Shown here: piece after piece, positions 8,366-19,043 of the stretch | How positions within the stretch are numbered: the first letter of the stretch is position 1 | How the letters are laid out: each line of letters begins with the position of its first letter | NCBI RefSeq assembly: GCF_900182595.1 | Contig: NZ_FXTN01000015.1 | Coordinates: forward strand, 1-64,000 | Source: Pedobacter westerhofensis | GTDB taxonomy: Bacteria > Bacteroidota > Bacteroidia > Sphingobacteriales > Sphingobacteriaceae | Direction: 5' to 3' | Length of the DNA: 64,000 nucleotides | Notes under the pieces: model-generated | What the model saw: only the letters and a program-made list of their open reading frames with translations | Databases searched by the model: none | What the model was told of the DNA's origin: nothing | Program-made: the position numbers and the translations under genes

Positions 8366-9823
8366 ATGCAATTGCAGGATGTTTTATATGGAGTAGCGAT
8401 TACAAACCTGGTGGGCTCAACCAACAGGGAGATCAGCATGTTAACTTTCGACTCGCGCGAGGTACAGAAGGATGCTGTCTTTTTTGCTGTAAAAGGAACT
8501 TTATCTGATGGGCACGCTTTTATCAGCCAGACTATTGCTGCCGGTGCATCTGTAATTATTTGCCAGGATATGCCGGAGCAGAAAGATGCCGGCGTGACTT
8601 ACATTGAGGTAGAAGACTCCAGTGTTGCACTTGGTATTATGGCGGCCAACTACTTTGGCAATCCATCTGCTGCCTTAAAGCTTGTAGGAATTACCGGCAC
8701 AAATGGAAAAACAACCATTGCCACAATCTTATTCAAATTATTCAGAAGCCTGGGCTTTCATACCGGTATGATTTCTACCGTGCAGAACCAGATTGATGAT
8801 GAGATCATTGCGGCCACACATACCACACCAAATCCATTGGCGCTGAACAAGCTGCTGAGGGATATGGTAACTGCAGGCTGTACACACTGCTTTATGGAAG
8901 TGAGTTCACATGCCGTAGTGCAGCACAGGATAGAAGGTTTAACTTTTGTAGGTGGGGTATTCTCTAATATCACGCATGACCATCTGGATTTCCACAAGAC
9001 ATTTGACAATTATATCCGCGCCAAAAAGGCTTTTTTTGATGATCTCCCAAAATTGGGATTTGCATTAACCAATGCCGATGATAAAAATGGAATGGTGATG
9101 CTGCAGAATACCAAAGCATCCAAAAAAACATATGCGCTGAAACAGCTTGCGGATTATAAAGGACGCGTTATCGAAAACAGGTTTAGCGGATTAAACCTCG
9201 AAATTGATGAAGTTGATGTGTTTTTTAAACTTGTAGGTTCATTTAATGCGTATAACCTGCTTGCAGCATATGGCACTGCCATGCTGCTGGACCAGGATAA
9301 AGTAGCGGTGCTGACGATTCTGAGCAACCTGAGCGGTGCTGAAGGACGCTTTGACTATGTGAGCAATGCAAAACAGATTATCGGAATTGTAGATTATGCT
9401 CATACGCCCGATGCTGTACAGAATGTACTGAGCACAATTCAGGATATCAGGAAAGGCACAGAGCAGGTGATCACGGTGATTGGCTGTGGTGGCGACAGGG
9501 ATAAGACCAAACGCCCGGTAATGGCACAGGTGGCCTGCGACTGGAGCGACAAGGTGATCCTGACCTCAGACAATCCAAGAACGGAAGACCCGCTGGAAAT
9601 CCTGAAAGAAATGGAAGCCGGGGTATCACCAACAAACAGACGTAAAACATTAACAATAGCCGACCGCAGGGAGGCCATAAAAACGGCTTGTCACCTTGCG
9701 CGTCCGGGGGATATTATCCTGATCGCAGGCAAAGGACATGAGAAATACCAGGATATAAATGGCGTGAAGCATCATTTTGATGATAAAGAAGTATTAACCG
9801 AACAATTAAACTTAATCAGCTGA
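8366..9823 (+). CDS. murE: UDP-N-acetylmuramoyl-tripeptide synthetase MurE, meso-DAP type
   Basis: Adds the third stem-peptide residue to UDP-MurNAc-L-Ala-D-Glu. ATP loop [11 protein letters not shown] near residue 110, central ligase motifs HDHLDFH and the C-terminal domain with [13 protein letters not shown] is the recognised meso-diaminopimelate signature (lysine enzymes have other residues there). 485 residues. It begins two bases after ftsI and its TGA overlaps the mraY ATG by one base. Confidence 0.97.
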   Translation: MQLQDVLYGVAITNLVGSTNREISMLTFDSREVQKDAVFFAVKGTLSDGHAFISQTIAAGASVIICQDMPEQKDAGVTYIEVEDSSVALGIMAANYFGNPSAALKLVGITGTNGKTTIATILFKLFRSLGFHTGMISTVQNQIDDEIIAATHTTPNPLALNKLLRDMVTAGCTHCFMEVSSHAVVQHRIEGLTFVGGVFSNITHDHLDFHKTFDNYIRAKKAFFDDLPKLGFALTNADDKNGMVMLQNTKASKKTYALKQLADYKGRVIENRFSGLNLEIDEVDVFFKLVGSFNAYNLLAAYGTAMLLDQDKVAVLTILSNLSGAEGRFDYVSNAKQIIGIVDYAHTPDAVQNVLSTIQDIRKGTEQVITVIGCGGDRDKTKRPVMAQVACDWSDKVILTSDNPRTEDPLEILKEMEAGVSPTNRRKTLTIADRREAIKTACHLARPGDIILIAGKGHEKYQDINGVKHHFDDKEVLTEQLNLIS

Positions 9824-11067
9824 TGCTATATTATCTATTTGAATATTTAGACGCACACTATGAATTTCCCGGGTTAAGGTTATTCCAGTACATTACGTTC
9901 CGTACATCGCTGGCTATCATTATCTCGCTGATCATCACTACTGTATATGGCAGAAGGCTGATCAATTTCCTGCATAAAATGCAGGTAGGGGAAACGGTGA
10001 GGAATTTGGGCCTTGAAGGACAGATGCAGAAACAGGGTACCCCAACAATGGGTGGGCTCATTATTCTGGCAGGTATTCTTGTGCCTACAATTTTACTGGC
10101 CAATCTTACAAACGTTTATGTACTGCTGCTGATCGTAACTACCATATGGATGGGGGCGGTTGGTTTTGTGGATGATTATATCAAAGTATTCAAAAAAAAT
10201 AAAGAAGGGCTGGCCGGAAGGTTTAAGATTGTTGGACAGGTAGGCCTGGCGCTGATCATAGGCTGGACGATGTACTTTAACCCGAATATCGTTGTAAGGA
10301 AAACAGTGGATGAAACGGTGGCAAGCAAAAGCAATGCGCCGATGGTACTGAGACAGAAAGGCGGTAAGTTCTACTATACGCAGGACGTGAAGTCTACGAT
10401 TACAAACATCCCTTTCTATAAGAACAACGAGCTGGATTATGCCAAGGTGCTCAATTTCCTTCCCGGATCTGAGAAATATACCCTGCTGGTATTCATATTT
10501 TTTGTGGTGTTTATCATCACTGCGGTTTCTAACGGGGCGAATATTACGGATGGAATTGACGGACTGGCTACAGGTACGTCGGCAATTATAGGAATTACGC
10601 TCGGATTACTGGCTTATGTATCAGGTAATACGATGATGGCCGATTATCTGAATATACTCTATATTCCAAATTCGGGTGAACTGATGATTTTTGCAGGGGC
10701 TTTTGTGGGTGCCTGTGTAGGATTTTTATGGTACAATTCGTATCCCGCCCAGGTATTTATGGGCGATACGGGAAGTCTGGCTATCGGTGGGATCATCGCT
10801 GCCTTTGCCATCATGATCAGGAAGGAATTGTTAATCCCGATTCTGTGCGGGGTTTTCGTAATTGAATTGTTGTCGGTAATGATCCAGGTTTTTTGGTTTA
10901 AATATACGAAGAGACGCTTTGGAGAAGGCAGAAGGGTGTTCCTGATGTCGCCCCTGCATCACCATTATCAAAAGAAAGGATATCATGAGGCCAAGATCGT
11001 TACGCGGTTTTGGATTATCTGTATCCTGCTGGCTATTATCACGATCATCACTTTAAAACTGAGGTAA
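9823..11067 (+). CDS. mraY: Phospho-N-acetylmuramoyl-pentapeptide-transferase
   Basis: Integral membrane enzyme that makes lipid I from UDP-MurNAc-pentapeptide and undecaprenyl phosphate. About ten membrane helices; motifs [30 protein letters not shown] and [11 protein letters not shown] are intact. At 414 residues it is longer than the E. coli enzyme (360) because of a hydrophilic insertion around residues 160-210, a common feature of Bacteroidota MraY. Its TAA overlaps the murD start as TAATG. Confidence 0.98.
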   Translation: MLYYLFEYLDAHYEFPGLRLFQYITFRTSLAIIISLIITTVYGRRLINFLHKMQVGETVRNLGLEGQMQKQGTPTMGGLIILAGILVPTILLANLTNVYVLLLIVTTIWMGAVGFVDDYIKVFKKNKEGLAGRFKIVGQVGLALIIGWTMYFNPNIVVRKTVDETVASKSNAPMVLRQKGGKFYYTQDVKSTITNIPFYKNNELDYAKVLNFLPGSEKYTLLVFIFFVVFIITAVSNGANITDGIDGLATGTSAIIGITLGLLAYVSGNTMMADYLNILYIPNSGELMIFAGAFVGACVGFLWYNSYPAQVFMGDTGSLAIGGIIAAFAIMIRKELLIPILCGVFVIELLSVMIQVFWFKYTKRRFGEGRRVFLMSPLHHHYQKKGYHEAKIVTRFWIICILLAIITIITLKLR

Positions 11068-12410
11068 TGGAAGGAAAAAGAATCGTTATACTCGGCGCCG
11101 GTGAAAGCGGAATTGGTGCGGCAATGCTGGCGCAGAAGCAGGGCTTTGAAGTTTTTGTTTCCGATTTTGGCGCAATTGCCGACAGGTATAAAGCTACGCT
11201 GATTGAGCTGAACATCGCATTTGAGGAAAAGCAACATACAGAAACACTGATCTTAAATGCGGATGAGGTGATCAAAAGTCCTGGGATCCCGGATACGGTA
11301 GCGATCATTAAGGGGCTGAAGAAAAAGAATATTCCGGTAATCTCAGAAATTGAGTTTGCCAAAAGATATACCACGGCAAAAACGATCTGCATTACGGGGT
11401 CAAATGGTAAGACCACTACTACGATGCTCACTTACCATATCCTGAAAAAAGCGGGCCTGAACGTTGGCCTGGCAGGAAACATCGGGCATAGCTTTGCAGC
11501 GCAGGTGGCCACGGAGAATTTCGACTGGTATGTCCTGGAGATATCAAGCTTTATGCTGGATGACATGTTTGACTTTAAGGCCGACATTGCCATACTGCTG
11601 AACATTACGCCAGACCATCTGGACAGGTACGATTATAAGATGGCGAATTATGCTGCATCCAAGATGCGCATCACGCGAAACCAGAAGCCAGAAGACCATT
11701 TTATCTACTGTGCCGATGACGAAGAAACACTAAAAGCATTGAAAAATGTGAAGGTAAATGCAACACAGAGCCCGTTCTCTATCCGTAAAAAGCTGGAAGG
11801 CGGCGCATATCTCGAAGGCAATAATATACATATCAACATTAATCCATTAGATCCATTAACCATGTCAATCTCAGAGTTAGCCCTGCAGGGCAAGCACAAT
11901 ATCTACAACTCAATGGCTTCGGGCATAGTTGCGAAAGTACTGGATATCCGCAACGCAACCATCCGTGAGAGTATGGGAGATATTAAAAATATCGAACACA
12001 GGTTGGAACATGTGGCTAAAATATCGGGTGTGGATTATATCAATGATTCCAAAGCTACCAATGTAAACTCTACCTGGTATGCGCTGGAAAGTGTAAATCC
12101 TGAGGTGATCCTGATCATGGGCGGTGTGGATAAGGGGAATGACTACGATATGTTGAAAGACCTGGTAAAGCAGAAAGTGAAAGCGATCGTTTGCCTGGGC
12201 AAAAATAATAAGCGGATTCATGAAGCTTTTGAAAATGATGTGGAAGTGATTGTAAATACTTTCTCTGCACATGAAGCCGTACAGGTGGCTTACCATCTGG
12301 CTACGAAAGGAAATACTGTATTATTATCTCCTGCCTGCGCAAGCTTTGACTTATTCAGAAACTATGAAGACCGTGGCAATCAATTTAAGATGGCTGTAAA
12401 AGAATTATAA
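11067..12410 (+). CDS. murD: UDP-N-acetylmuramoyl-L-alanine--D-glutamate ligase
   Basis: Adds D-glutamate to UDP-MurNAc-L-Ala. The N-terminal nucleotide fold IVILGAGESGIGAA and ATP loop CITGSNGKTTT, then INDSKATNVNST and SPACASFDLFRNYEDRG near the end, identify MurD. The frame is open further upstream, but the start at 11067 gives MEGKRIVIL right before the conserved fold and forms the TAATG junction with mraY. The product has 447 residues. Confidence 0.97.
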   Translation: MEGKRIVILGAGESGIGAAMLAQKQGFEVFVSDFGAIADRYKATLIELNIAFEEKQHTETLILNADEVIKSPGIPDTVAIIKGLKKKNIPVISEIEFAKRYTTAKTICITGSNGKTTTTMLTYHILKKAGLNVGLAGNIGHSFAAQVATENFDWYVLEISSFMLDDMFDFKADIAILLNITPDHLDRYDYKMANYAASKMRITRNQKPEDHFIYCADDEETLKALKNVKVNATQSPFSIRKKLEGGAYLEGNNIHININPLDPLTMSISELALQGKHNIYNSMASGIVAKVLDIRNATIRESMGDIKNIEHRLEHVAKISGVDYINDSKATNVNSTWYALESVNPEVILIMGGVDKGNDYDMLKDLVKQKVKAIVCLGKNNKRIHEAFENDVEVIVNTFSAHEAVQVAYHLATKGNTVLLSPACASFDLFRNYEDRGNQFKMAVKEL

Positions 12411-12412
12411 AA

Positions 12413-13621
12413 ATGGGTGCATTTCAAGTGCTGTTAGAGAAAACGAAGGGCGACCGCTGGATATGGCTGATCATAATCCTGCTTTCCCTGATTTCCATCC
12501 TTACTGTTTACAGTGCCACAGGAACGCTGGCCTATAAACAAGGGAAGACGGTGGAAAAAATACTGATCACCAAACACCTGATTTTTGTAGTGATGGGGAT
12601 CGGTATGATCTATATTGCGCACTTGCTGGATTATAAATATTACGCCGGGATATCCAAGATCTTAATGATCATCACGATACCCCTGCTGTTTTATACACTG
12701 ATTTTTGGAGCGAGCCTGAATGATGCTTCGCGCTGGGTGAAGATCCCGATTATCGGGCTTACCTTTCAAACCTCGGATTTAGCTAAACTGGCCTTGATTA
12801 CGTTCCTGGCTCGGATGCTGACGAAAAAGCAGGAAAATATTAAAGATGTAAAAACTTCATTTATCCCGATCATGGGCTCTGTATGTGTGGTATTTATTTT
12901 GATTGCCCTGGCCAACTTGTCCACTGCATTGATGCTGTTTGGCGTAAGTATTTTACTGCTGATCATTGGCAGGATCAGTATCAAACAGATACTGACTGTT
13001 TGTGCGGGCGGTTTTGTACTGCTAATGTTTGTGGTTTTCCTTGGCCCAAGGCGCGAAACTTACAAATCGCGTATCAATTCATTTTTACACCCGGAACTAC
13101 AGAATTCGGATAAGACCTTCCAGGCCGATATGTCTAAAATAGCACTGGCAACAGGTGGTTTCTTTGGTAAAGGGCCGGGAAACAGTACGCAGCGGAACTT
13201 CCTGCCGCATCCTTATTCTGACTTTATCTTCGCGATCATTGTGGAGGAATATGGCATTTTTGGGGCCATGATCATTATTGTGCTGTACCTGGTACTGCTG
13301 TACCGCTGTGTCAGGATCGTCACGCAAAGCCCCAAGGCTTTTGGGGCCCTGCTGGCCGCAGGACTGAGTTTTAGTTTAACTATACAGGCCTTTGCCAATA
13401 TGGCTGTAGCGGTAGGTCTAGGCCCGGTAACGGGAGTTCCGCTGCCGCTGGTAAGTATGGGTGGTACATCGATGATCTTTACCAGTATTGCATTCGGTAT
13501 TATTTTGAGTGTAAGCAGGGATGTGGAAGAAAATGGTAAGAAAGCACTGGAAGATATCGTTACCAAGAGTGAAAGCAACAGTAGAAAAGTAGTTATCGGT
13601 GATTTATCGGCAATTGCATAA
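12413..13621 (+). CDS. ftsW: Septal peptidoglycan glycosyltransferase FtsW
   Basis: SEDS-family polymerase that works with FtsI at the septum. About ten membrane helices over 402 residues. Typical SEDS features: ASRWVKIPIIGLTFQTSDLAKL, the large periplasmic loop with GPGNSTQRNFLPHPYSDFIF, and GLGPVTGVPLPLVSMGGTS. The position between murD and murG with gaps of 2 and 10 bases favours FtsW over RodA. Confidence 0.96.
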   Translation: MGAFQVLLEKTKGDRWIWLIIILLSLISILTVYSATGTLAYKQGKTVEKILITKHLIFVVMGIGMIYIAHLLDYKYYAGISKILMIITIPLLFYTLIFGASLNDASRWVKIPIIGLTFQTSDLAKLALITFLARMLTKKQENIKDVKTSFIPIMGSVCVVFILIALANLSTALMLFGVSILLLIIGRISIKQILTVCAGGFVLLMFVVFLGPRRETYKSRINSFLHPELQNSDKTFQADMSKIALATGGFFGKGPGNSTQRNFLPHPYSDFIFAIIVEEYGIFGAMIIIVLYLVLLYRCVRIVTQSPKAFGALLAAGLSFSLTIQAFANMAVAVGLGPVTGVPLPLVSMGGTSMIFTSIAFGIILSVSRDVEENGKKALEDIVTKSESNSRKVVIGDLSAIA

Positions 13622-13631
13622 ATAAAAAAGA

Positions 13632-14744
13632 ATGAGAGCAACAAGGATAATTATTTCAGGTGGAGGTACTGGCGGACATATATTTCCGGCCATCGCTATA
13701 GCCAATGCGCTAAGGCGGACAGAACCCGGCTGTGAAATATTATTTGTTGGGGCAACCGGAAGGATGGAAATGGAAAAAGTTCCTGCCGCCGGATACAGGA
13801 TTGTGGGTTTAAATATAGCCGGCATACAGCGGGGCTCTATTGTGAAGAACCTCGGTCTGCCGTTTAAGCTGATGGGCAGTGTACAAAAGGCGATGAAACT
13901 GATCTCGGACTTTAAACCGGATGTAGTAGTAGGCGTTGGTGGATATGCCTCGGGGCCGGTCCTGTTTGCTGCTTCATGGAAAAATGTGCCTTACCTGATA
14001 CAGGAGCAAAATTCTTATGCAGGGATTACCAATAAAAGGCTTGGAAAAAATGCTGCGAAGATTTGTGTGGCTTTTGACGGGATGGACGAATTTTTTCCTG
14101 CTGCCAATATCCTGAAGACAGGTAACCCTGTACGTAAGGATGTGGTGGATATTGAAAACAAGCACTTTCATGGGGCCGAATTGCTGAAGCTGGACCCACT
14201 GAAAAAAACGATCCTGGTAACGGGCGGAAGCCTTGGCGCAGGAACGCTGAATAAAAGCATAGAAAAACATTTGCAGGACTTTGTTGAGCAGGATGTTCAA
14301 CTGATCTGGCAGACAGGTAAATATTATTACACAGGAATTATGGAACGCATCGGCCCAAATTTTCATCCGAATGTGCGTATCCTGGAATTTTTAAACCAGA
14401 TGGATTTAGCCTATGCTGCCGCTGATGTGATCATTTCAAGGGCAGGAGCAGGCACCATTGCTGAACTTTGCCTGATTAAAAAACCTGTGATCCTGGTGCC
14501 TTCGCCAAATGTGGCCGAAGACCACCAGACAAAAAATGCTTTGGCATTGGTAAAGAACAATGCAGCAATGCTGATCAATGACCGCTCTGCCGAAGATACA
14601 TTGGTTAAAGAAGCACTGGATCTGCTGAAAGATGAAGAAGGCTGCGAATTGTTAAGTGAAAACATTGGCAGGATGTCATTGCCCGAAGCTGATGAACTGA
14701 TCGCTGCAGAAATTTTTAAACTGGCAGGAAAAGGAGGAATATAA
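13632..14744 (+). CDS. murG: Lipid II synthase MurG (GlcNAc transferase)
   Basis: Transfers GlcNAc to lipid I on the inner face of the membrane. Family GT28 motifs: ISGGGTGGHIFPAIAIA at the N-terminus, GVGGYASGP, LIQEQNSYAG, VTGGSLGA and the donor-site RAGAGTIAEL near residue 270. 370 residues, normal length. Two bases separate it from murC. Confidence 0.97.
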   Translation: MRATRIIISGGGTGGHIFPAIAIANALRRTEPGCEILFVGATGRMEMEKVPAAGYRIVGLNIAGIQRGSIVKNLGLPFKLMGSVQKAMKLISDFKPDVVVGVGGYASGPVLFAASWKNVPYLIQEQNSYAGITNKRLGKNAAKICVAFDGMDEFFPAANILKTGNPVRKDVVDIENKHFHGAELLKLDPLKKTILVTGGSLGAGTLNKSIEKHLQDFVEQDVQLIWQTGKYYYTGIMERIGPNFHPNVRILEFLNQMDLAYAAADVIISRAGAGTIAELCLIKKPVILVPSPNVAEDHQTKNALALVKNNAAMLINDRSAEDTLVKEALDLLKDEEGCELLSENIGRMSLPEADELIAAEIFKLAGKGGI

Positions 14745-14746
14745 AA

Positions 14747-16102
14747 ATGGAACTGGAATTAATCAAACGCGTTTATTTTGTTGGTGTCGGTGGCATCGGG
14801 ATGAGTGCGCTTGCGCGTTACTTTAAAAAACGCGGATGCCAGGTCAGCGGTTATGATAAAACCCGCACCGTTTTAACCTCAGTGCTGGAGGAAGAAGGAA
14901 TACTGATCACCTATACGGATGCTTTGGCGTCGTTACAGGAAGAATATCTTGTTAAAAATGAAGAAACCCTGGTGGTTTATACGCCGGCTATTCCTAAGGA
15001 TTCAATACTGCTCAATTATTTCCGCGACCAGGGATTTGATCTTCAGAAAAGATCGCAGGTGCTGGGAATCATCAGCAAGGGACAATTTTGTATTGCAGTG
15101 GCGGGTACACATGGAAAAACAACTACTTCCACCATCATTGCACACATCCTGACCGATACGGGTTACGGATGTACTGCTTTTCTGGGTGGTATTGCTACCA
15201 ACTACGCCAGTAATTTCCTGATCGGGGACAATGATGTGGTTGTAGTGGAGGCGGATGAATATGACCGGTCTTTCCTGACGCTGCATCCTGATATCGCAGT
15301 GATCACGTCAATGGATGCAGACCATCTGGATATTTATGGCGATGCAGCTCAGCTGCATGAGTCCTTTTACCTTTTTGCAGGTCAGTTGAAAGAAGGCGGG
15401 ACGCTGTTTGTTAAACAGGGATTGCCAATGACAGCAGGAATTACCTACAGTGCAGGAATGAACTCGATGGTGCAATCAGGTAATATCAGAGTTGAGAACG
15501 GTGATTTTGTATTTGATTATACGGATGCCGGGGTAACCATTACGGATATCAAATCGATGCTGCCGGGGAAACACAATGTGGAGAACACCACTGTGGCAAT
15601 TGCGGCTGCATTGAGGCTGGGGATCTCTCCTGAAAAGGTGAAAGCCGCAGTGGCCAGTTTCAGAGGTGTGAAGAGACGTTTTGAATATATCGTTAGAGAT
15701 GAGAAACATATTTATATAGATGACTATGCGCACCATCCTGAAGAATTGCGTGCCTGTTTTCATGCGGTAAGGCAATTGTACCCGGAGACAAAACTGACGG
15801 TGGTTTTTCAGCCGCATTTGTTTAGCCGTACAAAAGATTTTGCAGCAGAATTTGCAAAGGTGCTCAGTACCGTGGATGAACTGCTGCTGCTGGATATTTA
15901 CCCGGCACGTGAGCTGCCGCTGGAAGGAATAACTTCTGCATGGTTATTGGATCAGATGAGCCTGGCTGAGTGTGCAATTTATACCAAAGATGAAGTGCTT
16001 GGCTACGTAACGGAGATGCAGCCGGAATTGCTCCTCACTGTAGGTGCCGGTGATATAGATACATTGATTCAACCGTTAAAAAATATTTTAACTCATGTTT
16101 AA
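14747..16102 (+). CDS. murC: UDP-N-acetylmuramate--L-alanine ligase
   Basis: First amino-acid ligase of the Mur pathway. VYFVGVGGIGMSALAR at residues ~8-23, ATP loop VAGTHGKTTT (~117-126), VEADEYDRSF and YIDDYAHHPEEL are all typical. 451 residues. The 3' end overlaps ftsQ by eight bases. Confidence 0.97.
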   Translation: MELELIKRVYFVGVGGIGMSALARYFKKRGCQVSGYDKTRTVLTSVLEEEGILITYTDALASLQEEYLVKNEETLVVYTPAIPKDSILLNYFRDQGFDLQKRSQVLGIISKGQFCIAVAGTHGKTTTSTIIAHILTDTGYGCTAFLGGIATNYASNFLIGDNDVVVVEADEYDRSFLTLHPDIAVITSMDADHLDIYGDAAQLHESFYLFAGQLKEGGTLFVKQGLPMTAGITYSAGMNSMVQSGNIRVENGDFVFDYTDAGVTITDIKSMLPGKHNVENTTVAIAAALRLGISPEKVKAAVASFRGVKRRFEYIVRDEKHIYIDDYAHHPEELRACFHAVRQLYPETKLTVVFQPHLFSRTKDFAAEFAKVLSTVDELLLLDIYPARELPLEGITSAWLLDQMSLAECAIYTKDEVLGYVTEMQPELLLTVGAGDIDTLIQPLKNILTHV

Positions 16103-17525
16103 TAGGGTCAATTGGAAATTTGTTTTTAAATGTTTTGCCTGGCTGGTATGCCTTGGCGGAATAGTGACCTTAATGAGCTTTGTTGAGGTAAAAAAACATA
16201 CAGTCCTTTGTACCAATATCAAGATTCTTATTCCCGGAGCAGATAATTTTATTGAAAGAGAAGAAATAGATGCCATATTAAAACAGAGTGAAGGCCAGCT
16301 GATCGGGCGCAGCCTGGAGGGTATTAATCTGAATGCGATTGAAGAGAAAATCAAGGCTAATCCATACATCGCCTTATCTACGGTTTACGCTGATATGGAT
16401 GGGGTTATACATATTGAAATCAGTCAGCGACAGCCCATCCTGCGGATCATTAATGCCGGTGGACAAGACTATTATATCGACCGTAACGGGTTAAAAATGC
16501 CGGTTTCTCCCAACTTTACCGCCAACGTACTGGTGGCAAACGGGCACATCCTGGAGCATTTTAGCGGCAAGGTTGATACGCTGATCACCAAAATGGCGGC
16601 AGACTTATACAAAACGGCATTATTTTTGAAAAAAGATACATTATGGGACGCACAAATTGAACAGATATTTGTTAATGATAAGGATGATATTGAACTGGTG
16701 CCAAGAGTGGGCGACCAGCGCATTATCCTGGGCACAGCAGATTCACTGGATACCAAGATGACTAACCTGCTTGCCTTCTACAAAAAAGCAATGCCCCAGG
16801 TTGGCTGGGATACCTATAAAACTATTAATATCAAGTATTCAAATCAGATCGTTTGTGAAAAGAACAATCCGGATTCACTGCGCCGTGCAATGGGAGCTGC
16901 TACAGCATTTAAACCAACCATGGCAGCAGCAAAGAAGGTAATGGATTCACTTGTGAAAGCGGAAATCGCTTCGGAACTGCATAATAATCCGGATGAAAAT
17001 GAGATCATGACTACTGTCCCGGATGAAAATTTTGCTCCCGTGGTAGCTGCAGCTGTGCACAAACCTGAAGTGAAGAAGGTGGAAAAACCAGCGGCAAAAG
17101 CACCTGAGCTGAAAAAGGCTGTAGCAAAACCGGTAGCAAAAAGCAGCTGGAAACCCGAAGCTAAAAAAACTGAAGTAAAAAAGGCTGTTGTAAAGCCCGA
17201 GGTAAAGAGTACCTGGAAGCCTGAAGCGAAAAAGACGGACAAACCAGCGGCGGCTAAAACAGAAGAAAAAAAGACAGTAAAGCCAGCGGGAATAAAAAAG
17301 GCCGCTGCAAAACCCGAAGTTAAAAGTTCGGCAAAACCGGCAGCTGATAAAGCAGCAGTAAAAAAGACGGTGAAACCAGCTGAAGAGAAAAAGACAGTGA
17401 AGCCGGCTGAGCTGAAGAAACCTGCAAAGGCGCATACATCGGCCATGCCAGAAATCAGATGGATAAAACCAGTGACAAAGGCAGCAAAACCAGCGGATAA
17501 AAAAGATACCAAGAAAAACAAATAG
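16095..17525 (+). CDS. ftsQ: Cell division protein FtsQ with a long lysine-rich C-terminal tail
   Basis: Bitopic divisome protein. One membrane helix (residues ~11-29), a POTRA-like part (~35-110) and a beta domain to about 255 correspond to FtsQ. Beyond residue ~320 comes a 150-residue low-complexity tail made almost only of Lys, Ala, Pro, Glu, Val and Thr, about 30% lysine by hand count, with loose repeats such as SWKPEAKKT and TWKPEAKKT. The tail should lie in the periplasm. Close to the end a less simple patch, TSAMPEIRWIKPV, interrupts the repeats. Ordinary FtsQ has about 280 residues. The gene sits between murC (8-base overlap) and ftsA (27-base gap). The core identity is secure from position; the role of the tail is unknown. 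Confidence 0.9.
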   Translation: MFNRVNWKFVFKCFAWLVCLGGIVTLMSFVEVKKHTVLCTNIKILIPGADNFIEREEIDAILKQSEGQLIGRSLEGINLNAIEEKIKANPYIALSTVYADMDGVIHIEISQRQPILRIINAGGQDYYIDRNGLKMPVSPNFTANVLVANGHILEHFSGKVDTLITKMAADLYKTALFLKKDTLWDAQIEQIFVNDKDDIELVPRVGDQRIILGTADSLDTKMTNLLAFYKKAMPQVGWDTYKTINIKYSNQIVCEKNNPDSLRRAMGAATAFKPTMAAAKKVMDSLVKAEIASELHNNPDENEIMTTVPDENFAPVVAAAVHKPEVKKVEKPAAKAPELKKAVAKPVAKSSWKPEAKKTEVKKAVVKPEVKSTWKPEAKKTDKPAAAKTEEKKTVKPAGIKKAAAKPEVKSSAKPAADKAAVKKTVKPAEEKKTVKPAELKKPAKAHTSAMPEIRWIKPVTKAAKPADKKDTKKNK

Positions 17526-17552
17526 TATATAATTCGACAAATAGATATAGTT

Positions 17553-18914
17553 ATGGGCAAAGAAAAAACTACCGTTCAATCTCCGATAGTAGTGGGATTA
17601 GATATCGGTACCACTAAAATCTGTGTGATAGTTGGTCGCAGAACACAGCATGGGAAAGTTGAGGTTTTGGGTATAGGCAAAGCAGAATCTGCGGGAGTAA
17701 CCCGTGGTGTAGTTTCGAATATACAAAAAACTGTACAGGGTATTTCACAGGCTGTTGAACTGGCAAGCGGCCAGTCTAACGTGGAGGTACGTGTAGTAAA
17801 CGTTGGTATTGCCGGTCAGCATATCAAAAGTTTGCAGCACCGTGGAATCCTGACAAGGAGGGAGCTGAATAACGAGATCAGTAAAAAAGACCTGGATAAG
17901 TTAATTGATGATATGTTCAAACTGGTTATGCCCCCGGGAGAAGAGATCATCCATGTACTGCCACAGGAATTTACTGTTGATAACGAGCCGGGCGTAAAAG
18001 ACCCGATCGGAATGGCTGGTGTACGACTGGAAGCTAATTTCCACATTATCTCCGGACAGGTTACTGCAGTAAAGAACATCATGAGATGCGTAAGCAATGC
18101 CGGCTTGCAAACTCAGGAGCTGATACTGGAGCCTCTTGCCTCTTCTGAATCTGTATTGAGCGAAGAAGAGAAAGAAGCAGGGATTGCTCTGGTAGATATC
18201 GGTGGTGGTACTACTGATATTGCGATCTTCCACGAAGGTATTATCCGTCATACTGCTGTGATTCCTTTTGGCGGAAACAGTGTTACTGAAGATATCCGTG
18301 AAGGTTGTTCTGTAATGCGAAATCAGGCCGAGCTGCTGAAAACCCGTTTCGGGTCGGCACTGGCAGAAGAAAATAAAGAAAACGAAATTATCTGTGTACC
18401 CGGTTTAAGGGGCAGAGAGCCAAAAGAGATTTCTGTAAAGAACTTAGCGTATGTGATCCAGGCCCGTATGGAAGAAATCATTGAGCATGTTTATTACGAG
18501 ATCAAATCTTCTGGTTATGAGAAGAAGCTGATTGGCGGTGTAGTGATCACAGGTGGTGGAGCATTGCTGAAACACCTTTCACAGCTGGTAGAATATGTGA
18601 CTGGTTTGGATTGCCGTGTAGGTTATCCCAACGAGCATCTGTCCAAGTATGAAGATATGCCAAAGACCATATATGACGACCTGAAAAGCCCGATGTATGC
18701 GACGAGCGTTGGCCTGCTGATCAAAGGGATCCAAAAAGCTGAAGAGCTGATGGAAGAACTGAAGCAGCCGGGAGTGTATGTGGAAAAACCATCGGCTGAT
18801 AAGGCAAAAGTAAAACGCCCGGGAGGTGGATTGTTTGATAAGTTACTGGCTAAGACCAAGGACTTTATCAAAGATGACATGAACGTAAGCGATGAGGACT
18901 ATATAAAACCGTAA
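17553..18914 (+). CDS. ftsA: Cell division protein FtsA
   Basis: Actin-like ATPase that ties FtsZ to the membrane. Phosphate-1 motif VGLDIGTTKICVIVG near residue 7, phosphate-2 motif LVDIGGGTTDIAIF near 211, and the adenosine motif GVVITGGGALL near 329. The C-terminus keeps the amphipathic membrane-targeting helix (GGLFDKLLAKTKDFIK). 453 residues. A 129-base gap with DnaA-box-like sites follows before ftsZ. Confidence 0.97.
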   Translation: MGKEKTTVQSPIVVGLDIGTTKICVIVGRRTQHGKVEVLGIGKAESAGVTRGVVSNIQKTVQGISQAVELASGQSNVEVRVVNVGIAGQHIKSLQHRGILTRRELNNEISKKDLDKLIDDMFKLVMPPGEEIIHVLPQEFTVDNEPGVKDPIGMAGVRLEANFHIISGQVTAVKNIMRCVSNAGLQTQELILEPLASSESVLSEEEKEAGIALVDIGGGTTDIAIFHEGIIRHTAVIPFGGNSVTEDIREGCSVMRNQAELLKTRFGSALAEENKENEIICVPGLRGREPKEISVKNLAYVIQARMEEIIEHVYYEIKSSGYEKKLIGGVVITGGGALLKHLSQLVEYVTGLDCRVGYPNEHLSKYEDMPKTIYDDLKSPMYATSVGLLIKGIQKAEELMEELKQPGVYVEKPSADKAKVKRPGGGLFDKLLAKTKDFIKDDMNVSDEDYIKP

Positions 18915-18935
18915 TATTTATCAACAAAGCGCGAC

Positions 18936-18977
18936 TTTTCCACATTACACACAATTGTGGATAACTAGTGTGGAAAA
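18936..18977. promoter_or_regulatory. Cluster of three DnaA-box-like sites before ftsZ
   Basis: TTTTCCACA at 18936-18944, TGTGGATAA at 18956-18964 (exact reverse complement of the consensus DnaA box TTATCCACA) and TGTGGAAAA at 18969-18977. Three sites within 42 bases in the ftsA-ftsZ gap. Binding by DnaA is inferred from the sequence alone. Confidence 0.55.
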
Positions 18978-19043
18978 AGTGTTAATATTACGTTGAGAGA
19001 TGAACAGGTAGAACCAATTTTTAAGTAACTGATTCATAAATAT

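Noticed and set aside
11010-11066. Upstream extension of murD
   Set aside because: The extra 19 residues overlap mraY coding sequence and do not resemble MurD; the TAATG start at 11067 fits better.
12125-12133. Perfect DnaA box TGTGGATAA
   Set aside because: Lies inside murD as codons for Val-Asp-Lys, single and not paired with a second site; about what chance predicts.
16844-17579. Two long minus-strand open frames (238 and 210 residues) opposite the ftsQ tail
   Set aside because: They are a by-product of the low-complexity Lys/Ala/Pro codons of ftsQ; the translations are runs of Phe, Ser, Ala and Gly with no start signals, and the plus strand is a conserved gene.
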